Assembly (NCBI RefSeq): GCF_025149915.1 | Contig: NZ_CP102278.1 | Span: 1,953,501 to 2,017,500 of the forward strand | Length of the DNA stretch: 64,000 bases | Origin: Coprococcus eutactus | Lineage (GTDB): Bacteria; Bacillota; Clostridia; Lachnospirales; Lachnospiraceae | Direction of reading: 5' to 3' | Shown here: in pieces, positions 37,909 through 46,779 of the stretch | How positions within the stretch are numbered: the stretch's first letter is position 1 | Layout: each line of letters begins with the position of its first letter | The notes under the pieces: generated by a model | Seen by the model: the letters and a program-made list of their open reading frames with translations, nothing else | Database searches by the model: none | Told to the model about the DNA's origin: nothing | Position numbers and translations under genes: made by a program

Positions 37909-38115
37909 ATGACAAAACTGACCGTAGAGGAAACAAACCTTTTGAGCATTTACAAGACCGGGAGCCGACAGGGGCTTATCGTCGCCATGAACGCCGCGCT
38001 GCCCTTTATGGACGGGGAAATGCGGGACTTTGCAGCCCGTACCCTTGCCAAAGTGGAGCGCATGGGCGAAGCGGAGTTTGCGGTGCTTCCCATTTACGCC
38101 GCTGATGAAGCATGA
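37909..38115 (+). CDS. TTRAP-like putative transposon-transfer assisting protein
   Basis: The 68-aa protein begins MTKLTVEETNLLSIYKTGSR after GGAGGTG. The opening and ADEA end match the small TTRAP family of conjugative transposons. It overlaps the Cys-rich VLP gene by 4 nt. The mechanism is unknown. Confidence 0.75.
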   Translation: MTKLTVEETNLLSIYKTGSRQGLIVAMNAALPFMDGEMRDFAARTLAKVERMGEAEFAVLPIYAADEA

Positions 38116-38477
38116 GTGGGATTAAGCGGCTGACACCGCCCCAGAGCCGGAAAGTAAATGCGCTTGTGCGCCGGACGTGCTGCAACTGCGATAACGGGAA
38201 CTGTATCTTACTGGACGACGGGGACGAGTGCGTATGTCCGCAGCTCATTTCCTATTCGCTTCTCTGCAAGTGGTTCCGGGTTGCGGTGCTTCCCGCCGAC
38301 AAGCTGCTCTATGCGGAGCTTTACCAGACCGGGGACAGGAAGAAGTGTACCGAGTGCGGCGCGTTCTTTGCGTCAAGCTCTAACAGCGTCAAATACTGCC
38401 CCGACTGCCGGAAACGTATCACTCGCAGGCAGGCCGCCGAGCGCATGAGGAAAAGACGCGCCCCTGTTACGCAGTAG
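38112..38477 (+). CDS. Cys-rich VLP-domain protein (ICE-C)
   Basis: The 121-aa homologue of 18699-19085 has CCNCDNGNC, a CVCPQ pair, SYSLLCKWFRVAVLPAD, then CTECGAFF...KYCPDC and a basic end. Two zinc sites are likely. Its last codons (VTQ and stop) form the 5' arm of the conserved 112-nt element. It ends the long plus-strand transfer operon of ICE-C. Confidence 0.82.
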   Translation: MSGIKRLTPPQSRKVNALVRRTCCNCDNGNCILLDDGDECVCPQLISYSLLCKWFRVAVLPADKLLYAELYQTGDRKKCTECGAFFASSSNSVKYCPDCRKRITRRQAAERMRKRRAPVTQ

Positions 38478-38577
38478 GCGCGGAAAATCCCTTGATTTAC
38501 AGGGCTTTCCGGGCGTGAAAATCGGATAGGCGATACTTTATACCTTTACCCCCGAAAATGGCGTTCTACTGCGTAAC
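38466..38577 (+). ncRNA. conserved structured element, copy 3
   Basis: GTTACGCAGTAG and CTACTGCGTAAC form a 12-bp stem, with the TTTATACCTTTACCCCCGAA block in the 3' half and a GGAAA...TTTCC inner helix. The stop codon of the Cys-rich VLP gene lies in the 5' arm. The arms are identical to copy 1 but the interior has diverged. Confidence 0.6.
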
Positions 38578-38604
38578 ATTCACGAAAACAGCACCCATAA
38601 AAAG

Positions 38605-38652
38605 ACAGGGCGCGGAAGTCATATACTGGCTTCCGCGCCCTGTTCTTTTTTT
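38605..38652. terminator. bidirectional terminator between convergent ICE-C operons
   Basis: ACAGGGCGCGGAAG pairs with CTTCCGCGCCCTGT (14 bp) and is followed by a T run on plus; an A run precedes it. It separates the plus-strand transfer operon from the minus-strand mob operon. Confidence 0.8.
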
Positions 38653-38654
38653 GC

Positions 38655-38906
38655 CTATCTGACATTTCCCTTTTCCATTTCTTCAAGCGGGAACTGCGGG
38701 AGGGCTTCTATCAGCTTCTTTGTGATAGACTGGCGCATATCTTCGTTGATTTCCTGTTTCGTGCTTCCGTCTGGCTGTCTGACCGCTACCGTCGATAGCC
38801 TGTCGATTTCGTCCTTGTAGCAATCCACGACTTTCTCCACCGCCCATTTCTCCCCGGCAACGGCGGCGCGTATGGTTTCATATTCCGGCATTTTCTGGTT
38901 TTCCAT
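38655..38906 (-). CDS. HTH_16-type protein (ICE-C mob side)
   Basis: The protein is about 83 aa, starting at the ATG with AGAGGAG upstream. MPEYETIRAAVAGEKWAVEKVVDCY and the MRQSITKKLIEALPQF end match the HTH_16 family seen at 15493 and 43763. It follows the relaxase in the minus-strand operon. Probable DNA-binding regulator. Confidence 0.75.
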   Translation of the reverse strand: MENQKMPEYETIRAAVAGEKWAVEKVVDCYKDEIDRLSTVAVRQPDGSTKQEINEDMRQSITKKLIEALPQFPLEEMEKGNVR

Positions 38907-38969
38907 GCTCAACGCTCCTCTGCTTTTTGATAGCCCTATCATAGCACAGCGGCGGGGATTTTGCTATCC

Positions 38970-40316
38970 TTATCCGCGTTCTGTTTCCTTTTCCCGTTCC
39001 GGCTGTCTGTCTGCCTGTAAAATGCTGTCAATGTTCTGCTTGATAATATCATATTCCCGGACTTTCTTTTTCAATTTTCCATAGTCGGCGTAAAGGGCTT
39101 CTTTCTGCGCTTGGAGGGCTTCATACTCCGATTGCAGCGCGGCGAGGTTCGGGAGCTTCGCAATGCCCGCCGCTTTCAGTGACCTTACGGCGGCTTCATG
39201 GAGGATAATTGCCTGTTCCTGTCCGGCGCGGTACTTCTCCCTGTTCCTTGCCTTGCGGTATGCGTCATAGACAGGCTTTGTCTTTTGATAGGTGGAAACA
39301 TTCTTGATAAGCACCGCCATTTCCGCAAGCCGCTTTTCGGCGTTCTTCAATGCGTCTGCCGCCTGTCCGCTTTCCGCTGCCATTTCCTCAATCCGGCTGA
39401 CTAAATCCGCGTACTGCTCAATCTTATGTTCCGTCAAGAAATTCATTGTTTTAGCTGCCTGTTTCAGATTGTGGATTTTCGCCCACTGTTCATAGCCCTT
39501 ACTCTGCGCTGCCTTGATACTGTTCTCAATGTCGATAAGCAGCGACACGCCGCGCTGCTCTCTGGGAGCTTTCGCCACCTTTGTCCGTCTGCCCGCTATC
39601 CGTTCCCTTACGGCTTCCTCTGTATAGTCTGCGCCGAGGGTTTTAAGGCGGGTGAAGCGTTCCTGTCCGGGGGCGCGGCATGATACATATTTCCCCGGCT
39701 TTATCTCATAGCCCGCCGCCTGTAACCGCGTTAGCAATTCCTCAAAACTGGAAACTTGGGGGATAAGCGCGTCAACAGTGGTTTTCAGCTTGCCTTTCCA
39801 ACTTGTACCCGTCTTTTCTGCCTGGTACTCCGCATAGCTCTTTCCCTTGCTGCCCTTGCCGGGGACGACAACGGACAAGCCATTTTCCCGGCACAGCTTG
39901 TCGCTCATGTTCCGTATGCCGTAATAGCTCCTTTTGTTGGAATTGTATTTATGGTGGTCTACAAAGTTCACCGCGCAAAAAATGATATGGTTATGGACGT
40001 GTCCTTTGTCAATGTGCGTCGTGAGTACATACTCATGCTGCCCCTTTGTTACCGCGTCGGCAAGCTGCTTTCCGATTTCATGGGCTTTCTGATAATCGAC
40101 TTCCCCCGGCTCAAAGGACTGTATCAGATGAAAGGCTAAATTGTTCCCCTTTTGGAGTGCTTGCGACAGGGTATATTCAAACTCAATATCTGCCGTTTCA
40201 TAGGAGCAACCGAAAGAGGACACAAGCATTTTCCCGTCCGTCTTGTCCGGGTTTTCGATATAGTCAAGGGCTTTGCTTAGAGTGCTTTTAATAGGCTTAA
40301 TCTTTGTAACCGCCAT
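38970..40316 (-). CDS. ICE-C relaxase (Tn1549/Tn5252-like)
   Basis: The 448-aa protein carries the relaxase domain in residues 1-200: catalytic Tyr in LSKALDYIENPDKT, and the metal-binding histidines in GHVHNHIIFCAVNF. The helical C-terminus includes YEQWAKIHNLKQAAKTM, shared with the element D relaxase. It overlaps mobC by 40 nt. It cuts the oriT located at 40636-40737 and pilots ICE-C DNA into the recipient. Complete. Confidence 0.9.
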   Translation of the reverse strand: MAVTKIKPIKSTLSKALDYIENPDKTDGKMLVSSFGCSYETADIEFEYTLSQALQKGNNLAFHLIQSFEPGEVDYQKAHEIGKQLADAVTKGQHEYVLTTHIDKGHVHNHIIFCAVNFVDHHKYNSNKRSYYGIRNMSDKLCRENGLSVVVPGKGSKGKSYAEYQAEKTGTSWKGKLKTTVDALIPQVSSFEELLTRLQAAGYEIKPGKYVSCRAPGQERFTRLKTLGADYTEEAVRERIAGRRTKVAKAPREQRGVSLLIDIENSIKAAQSKGYEQWAKIHNLKQAAKTMNFLTEHKIEQYADLVSRIEEMAAESGQAADALKNAEKRLAEMAVLIKNVSTYQKTKPVYDAYRKARNREKYRAGQEQAIILHEAAVRSLKAAGIAKLPNLAALQSEYEALQAQKEALYADYGKLKKKVREYDIIKQNIDSILQADRQPEREKETERG

Positions 40317-40606
40317 ATCTCCGCAAGCACCCCCTTTATTTCCTCTATGTCCTCTTGGTATGCGTTCCCCGTCGCGTTTACGCGGCGTGCTATCTGGTTG
40401 ACGTTGACACCGATTTTCTGTATCTCTGCGGTCATAGCCTTTATATCGGCGTGGTCTATCTGAATGATATACCCGTCAATGGCAATCTTCCGCAGATACG
40501 CCGCCATGTTCCGGGTGGGTACGAGCTTCATTTTTTCCAGTATTAAATCCCGTTCCGCTTCCGTCACTCTGAATTTGATTTGCACTGTCCTTTTGCGTCC
40601 GTCCAT
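40277..40606 (-). CDS. mobC: MobC-type relaxosome protein (ICE-C)
   Basis: The 109-aa protein starts at the ATG after AAAGGAG. The N-terminal VQIKFRVTEAERDLILEKM ribbon-helix-helix-like part and the VNVNQIARRVNATGNAY motif identify MobC. First gene of the minus-strand mob operon, directly downstream of oriT. Confidence 0.87.
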   Translation of the reverse strand: MDGRKRTVQIKFRVTEAERDLILEKMKLVPTRNMAAYLRKIAIDGYIIQIDHADIKAMTAEIQKIGVNVNQIARRVNATGNAYQEDIEEIKGVLAEIWRLQRLSLLKAL

Positions 40607-40635
40607 GTGTTCGCTCCTTTCCTTTCCGTTCCGAG

Positions 40636-40737
40636 GGTTTGGGACACTTCCCAACAAGCAATTTTCAACCGACGCGCCGCAGCGCGGGAGGGCGAAAATA
40701 CGGAAGTGGTACCCGCTTCCTATGCTTGCTACGAATG
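40636..40737 (-). other. ICE-C oriT
   Basis: On the minus strand: AAGCATAGGAAGCGGGTACC-ACTTCCG (an inverted GGAAG/CTTCC pair), a spacer, then TTGCTTGTTGGGAAGTGTCCCAAACCCTC, quoted here in parts, with TTGGGA/TCCCAA arms. It lies immediately upstream of mobC and the relaxase. The same hairpin precedes element D mobC. Confidence 0.7.
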
Positions 40738-40873
40738 TTTTTATCCTTTAGGCTCTTATCACCTACTACGGAGAAAAAGCGATTTTGCCAAACTTACGCA
40801 AAAGAAAAACGCTGCAACCTCAAAAAAGATTACAACGCTTTCTAAATCCTGTTCAGTTTTAAGTCGGACATTC

Positions 40874-41227
40874 CTATTCGCCCTCTTTTTCGACTTCGGA
40901 AATCTCCTTTGCCGTTGCGGTTACAATCCGTATGCCTGTATCGCTCATACCGTCAAGAAGCGCGTCAAGCTGCCGCCGCTGCGTGTTCTTCTCCGGCGGC
41001 GTTTCTAAAAGGAATTGGTCTACGGATATATGGTAACGCTGTATCAGCTCAAAGAATATCTGTAAACTTGGGTGCTGCCCCTTGTTCTCAATGTTCGCAA
41101 GGTAGCGCGGCGAGATAAACATTTCGTCGCCTACTTTCTTGCGGCTCTCCTTGCATCCCTCACGCGCTGCCTTTATCGCTGCCCCAAAAGCCTTAAAGTC
41201 GTATCGTGGTACTGGTCTTTTTGCCAT
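40874..41227 (-). CDS. XRE-family regulator
   Basis: The 117-aa protein has an N-terminal helix-turn-helix (FGAAIKAAREGCKESRKKVGDEMFISPRYLANIENKGQHPS) and a dimerization-like C-terminus (LDALLDGMSDTGIRIVTATAKEI). Related XRE regulators stand at this position in Tn916/Tn1549-like elements. It is divergent from the resistance-like operon at 41.3 kb and may control ICE transfer. Confidence 0.8.
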   Translation of the reverse strand: MAKRPVPRYDFKAFGAAIKAAREGCKESRKKVGDEMFISPRYLANIENKGQHPSLQIFFELIQRYHISVDQFLLETPPEKNTQRRQLDALLDGMSDTGIRIVTATAKEISEVEKEGE

Positions 41228-41323
41228 AGTTATTCACCCTATTACATTTTACTGTTCCCCTTTCTTCTTGGATATGTCTACGTAGTTCTATCAGTTAGCC
41301 AAAATAATTCATATATATATATG

Positions 41324-41351
41324 TTGACAACAAGCTGCTTTTGTATATAAT
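41324..41351 (+). promoter_or_regulatory. consensus promoter of the Cfr/RlmN-like operon
   Basis: TTGACA (41324-41329) and TATAAT (41346-41351) are separated by 16 nt. Both hexamers are perfect, so constitutive strong initiation is expected and control must be downstream. Confidence 0.8.
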
Positions 41352-41376
41352 ATTATATAAAAGGGGGGGAATGTTT

Positions 41377-41403
41377 ATGTTACATAGCATGCGTATTCGA
41401 TAA
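41377..41403 (+). CDS. leader peptide MLHSMRIR (8 aa)
   Basis: A short frame follows a G-rich SD (run of G at 41363-41369) and ends in TAA; an in-frame ATG at 41371 is too close to the SD. Its coding sequence can pair with a segment at about 41456-41480 (TAGCATGCG against CGTATGCTA, and ATAAGCA against TGCTTAT). This is the layout of ribosome-stalling leaders in front of resistance genes. Confidence 0.6.
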   Translation: MLHSMRIR

Positions 41404-41413
41404 GCATTGAAAT

Positions 41414-41452
41414 CAAAAAAGATTTTTCCCATTTTCAATATGGGCTTTTTTG
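41414..41452 (+). terminator. attenuator terminator 1
   Basis: CCCAT-TTTCAAT-ATGGG hairpin followed by CTTTTTT; flanking AAAAAAG can extend the stem. It lies between the leader peptide and the structural genes. Confidence 0.65.
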
Positions 41453-41547
41453 TCATGCTTATTTTGCGTATGCTATACAACAAAACTAACGACGTATAGA
41501 CATAGTATAAAAACTATGCCTTAATTTTGTTGTAGTATTATATGTAT

Positions 41548-41592
41548 AAATGCAGGTCAATGCTCATGTTGAGAATTGACCTGCATTTTTTT
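41548..41592 (+). terminator. attenuator terminator 2
   Basis: AAATGCAGGTCAAT pairs with ATTGACCTGCATTT (14 bp) followed by T run. It ends 20 nt before the SD of the KTR gene, so it must be bypassed for expression. A further repeat, CAACAAAAC...TTTTGTTG at 41477-41534, could form the competing structure. Confidence 0.75.
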
Positions 41593-41611
41593 GCGCAAAA
41601 GGAGAAATATT

Positions 41612-41791
41612 ATGCTTGAAAAATATTGGATAAAATGTCCAATTTGTAACGGAAAGACGAGGGTTCAAGTATTTTATAATACGGTATTAAGAAATTTTCC
41701 TCTTTTCTGCCCTAAATGTAAATTAACGCATATCGTTGATGTTGAAAAACTAGAAATCATAATCAAAAACTCTGAAAAACAAACTTTTTAA
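41612..41791 (+). CDS. Cys-rich KTR-domain protein
   Basis: The 59-aa protein starts at the ATG after AAAAGGAG. CPICNGKTRVQVFYNTVLRN followed by FPLFCPKCK is the Cys_rich_KTR zinc ribbon. Such small proteins accompany tet(M)/tet(W)-type resistance genes in Tn916-like elements. It precedes the methyltransferase by 23 nt in the same operon. Confidence 0.82.
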   Translation: MLEKYWIKCPICNGKTRVQVFYNTVLRNFPLFCPKCKLTHIVDVEKLEIIIKNSEKQTF

Positions 41792-41814
41792 TTTTGAAAA
41801 GGAAGGATATTTAA

Positions 41815-42804
41815 ATGAAACACTTACCTAAAAGTACACCTACGGAAATATTGAATGACCCATACGGATTTACTTACAAAGAAATGTCGGAAGTAATTGG
41901 AGAGGATAAAGCAAGAGCCTTATATACGGAATTGTATAAACAGCCATTTCACAAAGAAAATCTATCAATATCAACAAAAAAAGTCTATAAAAGTAGCGAT
42001 ACTGAAAAGTATGTTTATGAATTGAAAGATAACAGGTATATTGAAACGGTTTTTATTAAACGGCGAGATGGTGGGACTGTTTGCGTAAGTACGCAAGTTG
42101 GTTGTTCTGTTGGCTGTATTTTTTGTGAGTCCGGACGCAATGGTTTTGTTCGTAATCTAACACCGTCTGAAATTGTGCAGCAGGTTGTATTGATACGTCA
42201 AAAAGTAAATCGTATCGTTTTTATGGGAATGGGAGAACCTTTATTCAATTACGACAACTTGATTGCAGCAATCCATATTCTTCGAGATAGAAATGGACTT
42301 AACTTTCCAACCGACGGCATTACCGTATCAACAGTTGGTCCAGTTAATCAATTAAAAAAATTGCGCGAAGAACATCTAAAAATTCAGTTGACAATATCTT
42401 TACATGCAGCAACACAGGCTGCGAGAAACTGTATCATTCCTCATATGCACATGTACGCTATTGAAGATGTTGTTAAGCAAGCATTGTCCTATTCTCAAAG
42501 GCATAATCGAAAAGTGGTATTTGCGTATTTGCTTTTACCAGGTATAAATGACCGTTCCTCAGATATAAGGCAACTTGCAAAATGGTTTAAGGGCAAAAAT
42601 GTTATGATTAACGTGCTGCAATACAACCCGACGAGTAATTCAAAAATTAGAGCACCACAAAAACAAGAAATGGTTGCGTTCAAACATCAATTAGAGCAAA
42701 CAGGACTTGAAGTTACCATGAGAGTTTCTCATGGTAGAGAGATTAAAGCAGCTTGTGGACAGTTAGCTAATACATATAATAAAGCCAAAAAACAACAGAA
42801 ATAA
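41815..42804 (+). CDS. radical SAM 23S rRNA methyltransferase, RlmN/Cfr family
   Basis: The 329-aa protein has the 4Fe-4S motif CSVGCIFC near residue 98-105, MGMGEPLFNYDN, LTISLHAATQ, and the second catalytic Cys in EIKAACGQLAN near the end. RlmN and Cfr share these motifs and methylate A2503 at C2 or C8. It lacks the long N-terminal helical extension of chromosomal RlmN and is shorter than Cfr (349 aa). Location on an ICE, codon use AT-richer than its neighbours, and the attenuator suggest antibiotic-resistance cargo. Whether it methylates C2 or C8 cannot be decided by eye. Confidence 0.82.
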   Translation: MKHLPKSTPTEILNDPYGFTYKEMSEVIGEDKARALYTELYKQPFHKENLSISTKKVYKSSDTEKYVYELKDNRYIETVFIKRRDGGTVCVSTQVGCSVGCIFCESGRNGFVRNLTPSEIVQQVVLIRQKVNRIVFMGMGEPLFNYDNLIAAIHILRDRNGLNFPTDGITVSTVGPVNQLKKLREEHLKIQLTISLHAATQAARNCIIPHMHMYAIEDVVKQALSYSQRHNRKVVFAYLLLPGINDRSSDIRQLAKWFKGKNVMINVLQYNPTSNSKIRAPQKQEMVAFKHQLEQTGLEVTMRVSHGREIKAACGQLANTYNKAKKQQK

Positions 42805-42831
42805 TTTAATTAAAAGAGCCAGACGCACAGA

Positions 42832-42887
42832 CGCAGAGCCGATAATATGCAGTTTGAAATACTGCTGTTATCGGCTCTTTTTTGATT
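42832..42887 (+). terminator. terminator of the Cfr/RlmN-like operon
   Basis: AGAGCCGATAAT pairs with GTTATCGGCTCT (with one wobble) and is followed by six T. It closes the cargo operon. Confidence 0.85.
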
Positions 42888-43031
42888 TTAATTTGTGCCC
42901 CTAATAACCATATTGGAGCAAAATCAGAACTGTTGCTTGTCGTTCTTTGATTTCCGCAGCAGCTTTGAAAAATCAAAGCCGCCGTTTCTTTTTATCTTCT
43001 AATGAAATGACGCGGTATCACTGTTGAAATC

Positions 43032-43054
43032 GGCGGCTAAAGGAGGTAGCCGCC
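43032..43054 (+). promoter_or_regulatory. hairpin presenting an SD in its loop
   Basis: GGCGGCTA and TAGCCGCC form a perfect 8-bp stem whose loop is AAGGAGG, immediately followed by an ATG. Initiation of the downstream 61-codon frame could be controlled by folding. Confidence 0.5.
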
Positions 43055-43240
43055 ATGAAGCAAAAAGCATATCGACAAAATCCGACAGTTATTGACTTAT
43101 CAAAAAAAGCCCGCCCACCACCGGGGGAAACTACGCTTATATATATGAACTGTCTAATCATCTGGATACTGCTTACAATGCCTATGCGCCCGTCCGGGCT
43201 TTTCGGACGGGCGCATTTTGTACGTTCAAAAAATTTTTGA
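43055..43240 (+). CDS. short ORF, doubtful (61 aa)
   Basis: The frame MKQKAYRQNPTVIDLSKKAR... has an excellent SD held in a hairpin loop. However, it runs through a GC-rich hairpin (43185-43215) that looks like a terminator or attenuator, and the C-terminal half is low-quality sequence. It may be a real short peptide controlling the sigma gene at 43342, or a decayed gene. No family recognised. Confidence 0.35.
   Translation: MKQKAYRQNPTVIDLSKKARPPPGETTLIYMNCLIIWILLTMPMRPSGLFGRAHFVRSKNF
43185..43215 (+). terminator. GC-rich hairpin upstream of sigma gene
   Basis: TGCGCCCGTCCG pairs with CGGACGGGCGCA (12 bp), loop GGCTTTT, followed by TTTTG. Probable terminator or attenuator. Confidence 0.6.
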
Positions 43241-43341
43241 AGAAATTTCAAAAAATCTTCGGCGTTTTTGAAAAACGCCGTATTGCCCCGCGAAAAGGGG
43301 GGAAGCACCACCAACTTTCCAACGAGAAAGGAGGTGAGAAT

Positions 43342-43782
43342 GTGGAACCTAATAGCAGGGAGTTTTACAAACAGTGTGCTTTTCAGAAGTTTTGTAATAC
43401 GGTATTGCACAATGAAGCTTGCGACACCCATAGAGAACTTCGCAGACACAAGGCAAAGGAAGTGACCTTTTCCGACATGACCTTAGACGAAGCGCGGCAG
43501 CTTCATACGTTTGATGAATATTTCAAACGTGAAGCCGCCGAAACCGTCTTTGAGAAAGCCGGGAAGAAAATCACGCCAAAGCTGCTTCTTGAAGCAATCC
43601 GTACTTTGCCGGAAGAAAAGCGCAAAGCCATATTGCTGTATTACTTCGAGGGAATGAACGATACCGAGATTGCGGAGCTGTTCAACACGTCGAGAAGCAC
43701 GATACAGTACAGGCGGACAAGCTCTTTTGAGAAATTAAGAAAATATCTGGAGGAAAATGCTGATGAATGGGACGAATGGTAA
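43342..43782 (+). CDS. sigma-70-like protein (Tn916 ORF7 type, ICE-C)
   Basis: The 146-aa protein starts at GTG 43342, 7 nt after AAAGGAGG; the open frame upstream to 43237 is not used. The C-terminus is a sigma region 4 HTH (LPEEKRKAILLYYFEGMNDTEIAELFNTSRSTIQYRRTSS). It overlaps the HTH_16 gene. In Tn916 the equivalent protein activates excision and transfer genes. Confidence 0.82.
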   Translation: MEPNSREFYKQCAFQKFCNTVLHNEACDTHRELRRHKAKEVTFSDMTLDEARQLHTFDEYFKREAAETVFEKAGKKITPKLLLEAIRTLPEEKRKAILLYYFEGMNDTEIAELFNTSRSTIQYRRTSSFEKLRKYLEENADEWDEW

Positions 43783-44023
43783 CGAACCCGGCTACCCGGA
43801 AAATGCCCTTGTTCCTTATCCTGTCATTGTGGCAGCGACAAAGGGCGACCCGGACGCCATGAAGATTGTCTTGCAGCATTTCAGCGGCTACATAGCCCGC
43901 CTCTCCATGCGGAAGCTGTACGACGAGCGCGGGAACGTCTATTTTGGCGTAGACCACGACATTCGGGAACGGCTGCAAGCAAAACTGATGATGGCTGTCC
44001 TCACCTTTAAGGCAGAGGAATAA
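43763..44023 (+). CDS. HTH_16-type protein (Tn916 ORF8 type)
   Basis: The protein is 86 aa; the second ATG (43763) is 9 nt from TGGAGG and is preferred. VPYPVIVAATKGDPDAMKIVLQHFSGYIARLS and DIRERLQAKLMMAVLTF give the family. It is coupled to the sigma gene by overlap. Confidence 0.82.
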   Translation: MNGTNGNEPGYPENALVPYPVIVAATKGDPDAMKIVLQHFSGYIARLSMRKLYDERGNVYFGVDHDIRERLQAKLMMAVLTFKAEE

Positions 44024-44500
44024 ACCGCAGCGGCGGCGGGACGCTTTCTCTCTCCCCCTTTTCCGTTCCGCTGCTGACGCGGCAGCAAAGCCATTCTGAA
44101 CCTTGACAAAGAAAGCGGCGCAAGATAACGGCGGCGCAGCATAGGGCAAATCGGATACGTTCCTTTTGCGCCGAGCCATACGGCGGGTGCGCCATGACGC
44201 TATCCGGGTGAGGTTATCCCCGCCCGGACAGCCGAGCGACCAACACCGCGCCGGAAAGCAAGTGTAGCGGCTTGCGGGCGACGACACGCAGAATATACAA
44301 TGATACTTCCTTACAGCCACAGTCCGAGCGTTAAGAGCGTCGCAGGCAATGGGTAGGGCGGCATGAGAACCATGCCGGGGTGAAATTCCCATGAGGTTAT
44401 GCTAATAACCGTCCGATTAAAGCCTTTGTTTTATTGAATAGTGGACTTGCTGCTATTCATAGACTATATTATATGTTTGCGAAAGAAAGGGGGATTTTCT
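44024..44500. other. 477-nt gene-free region with many hairpins
   Basis: No gene is visible. From 44150 on there are several short stems: CCGGG...CCCGG near 44205, GGCATG-AGAAC-CATGCC near 44362, GGG-TGAAATT-CCC near 44380, and GGTTAT-GCTA-ATAACC near 44394. The density of small stems resembles a folded RNA more than a spacer. No match recalled. Confidence 0.4.
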
Positions 44501-44668
44501 TTGACGCAAAACCAAACGCCCGTTACCACAACGGAGCATAAAATAGGAAAAGTTACTTACCTTGTATGTTCGTCCGCAAGTGAACGCGCAACGGACACAC
44601 TGGATAAAAAGATAAAAAAACTCATTCGCAAAGACATGGAACTGAACCCCGCAAACGCCCGGAAATAG
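44501..44668 (+). CDS. TnpW-like protein (ICE-C)
   Basis: The 55-aa protein starts at TTG 44501, after GAAAGGGGGA. The HKIGKVTYLVCSSASERATD and LDKKIKKLIRKDM segments match the TnpW proteins at 588 and 20803. It sits 100 nt before tnpX. Probably an excision or recombination accessory factor. Confidence 0.7.
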   Translation: MTQNQTPVTTTEHKIGKVTYLVCSSASERATDTLDKKIKKLIRKDMELNPANARK

Positions 44669-44723
44669 GGCGTTTCTTCACATTTTATACATGACACAGG
44701 CAGCGGTATGTGGTATAATATAG

Positions 44724-46445
<1,722 letters not shown>

Positions 46446-46458
46446 CATACATCAAAAA

Positions 46459-46505
46459 GAGGTAAGATAACACCCTCTGCAAAAAAGGTATCGTTATCTT
46501 ACCTC
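46459..46505. repeat. 13-bp inverted repeat at ICE-C right end
   Basis: GAGGTAAGATAAC (46459-46471) and GTTATCTTACCTC (46493-46505) are perfect inverted copies. The right copy overlaps the terminal repeat 46488-46499 that matches the left end. No T run. Probable recombinase or accessory binding site next to the core CAAA (46508-46511). Confidence 0.65.
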
Positions 46506-46508
46506 AAC

Positions 46509-46682
46509 AAAGGTTGTGCCGGATATACCATCATCAGTGAAGTGCCTGAACCTGGTCCACCCTTTTTCTCTGCAATAATCTTCCAGCAGCTTCTTTTGAT
46601 TTGATATACTGTACGACTCCCCAAGGTTCTCATCCTCTCGGCTTAATCGTTCATATAATACAATTATTTTCTCACTACTCAT
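46509..46682 (-). pseudogene. tnpX: serine recombinase N-terminal part (element B tnpX)
   Basis: This codes for 58 native residues from MSSEKIIVLYERLSRED (catalytic Ser) to DDGISGTTF; read-through into ICE-C adds VEVR and a stop at 46494. AGGAG precedes the ATG. It is the start of the gene whose C-terminal 562 residues are at 4447-6138. Confidence 0.9.
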
Positions 46683-46779
46683 GTTCTGCTCCTTTCCTCT
46701 GTATTTGAGCCAAAAGTAATAAGCTCAAAGAGAATCTTTAATCTGTTAAGGTACTAAAAAGTCTCTTTCATCTTATTAC
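46509..46779 (-). mobile_element. Element B, right end
   Basis: This holds the 5' end of element B's tnpX and about 97 nt of leader up to the junction with ICE-A virD4. The junction is placed where the virD4 frame leaves the family sequence (after KLAAG). Confidence 0.75.

Noticed and set aside
41295-41483. 62-codon minus-strand frame over the attenuator
   Set aside because: It is antisense to the promoter and leader peptide and has no SD; the palindrom-rich sequence keeps several frames open.
42832-43031. Possible regulatory RNA after the Cfr/RlmN-like gene
   Set aside because: Apart from the terminator, no recurring stem or conserved block is visible.
46446-46505. Inverted repeat after ICE-C tnpX as a terminator
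   Set aside because: It lacks a T run on either strand and overlaps the element's terminal repeat, so a recombination site is more likely.
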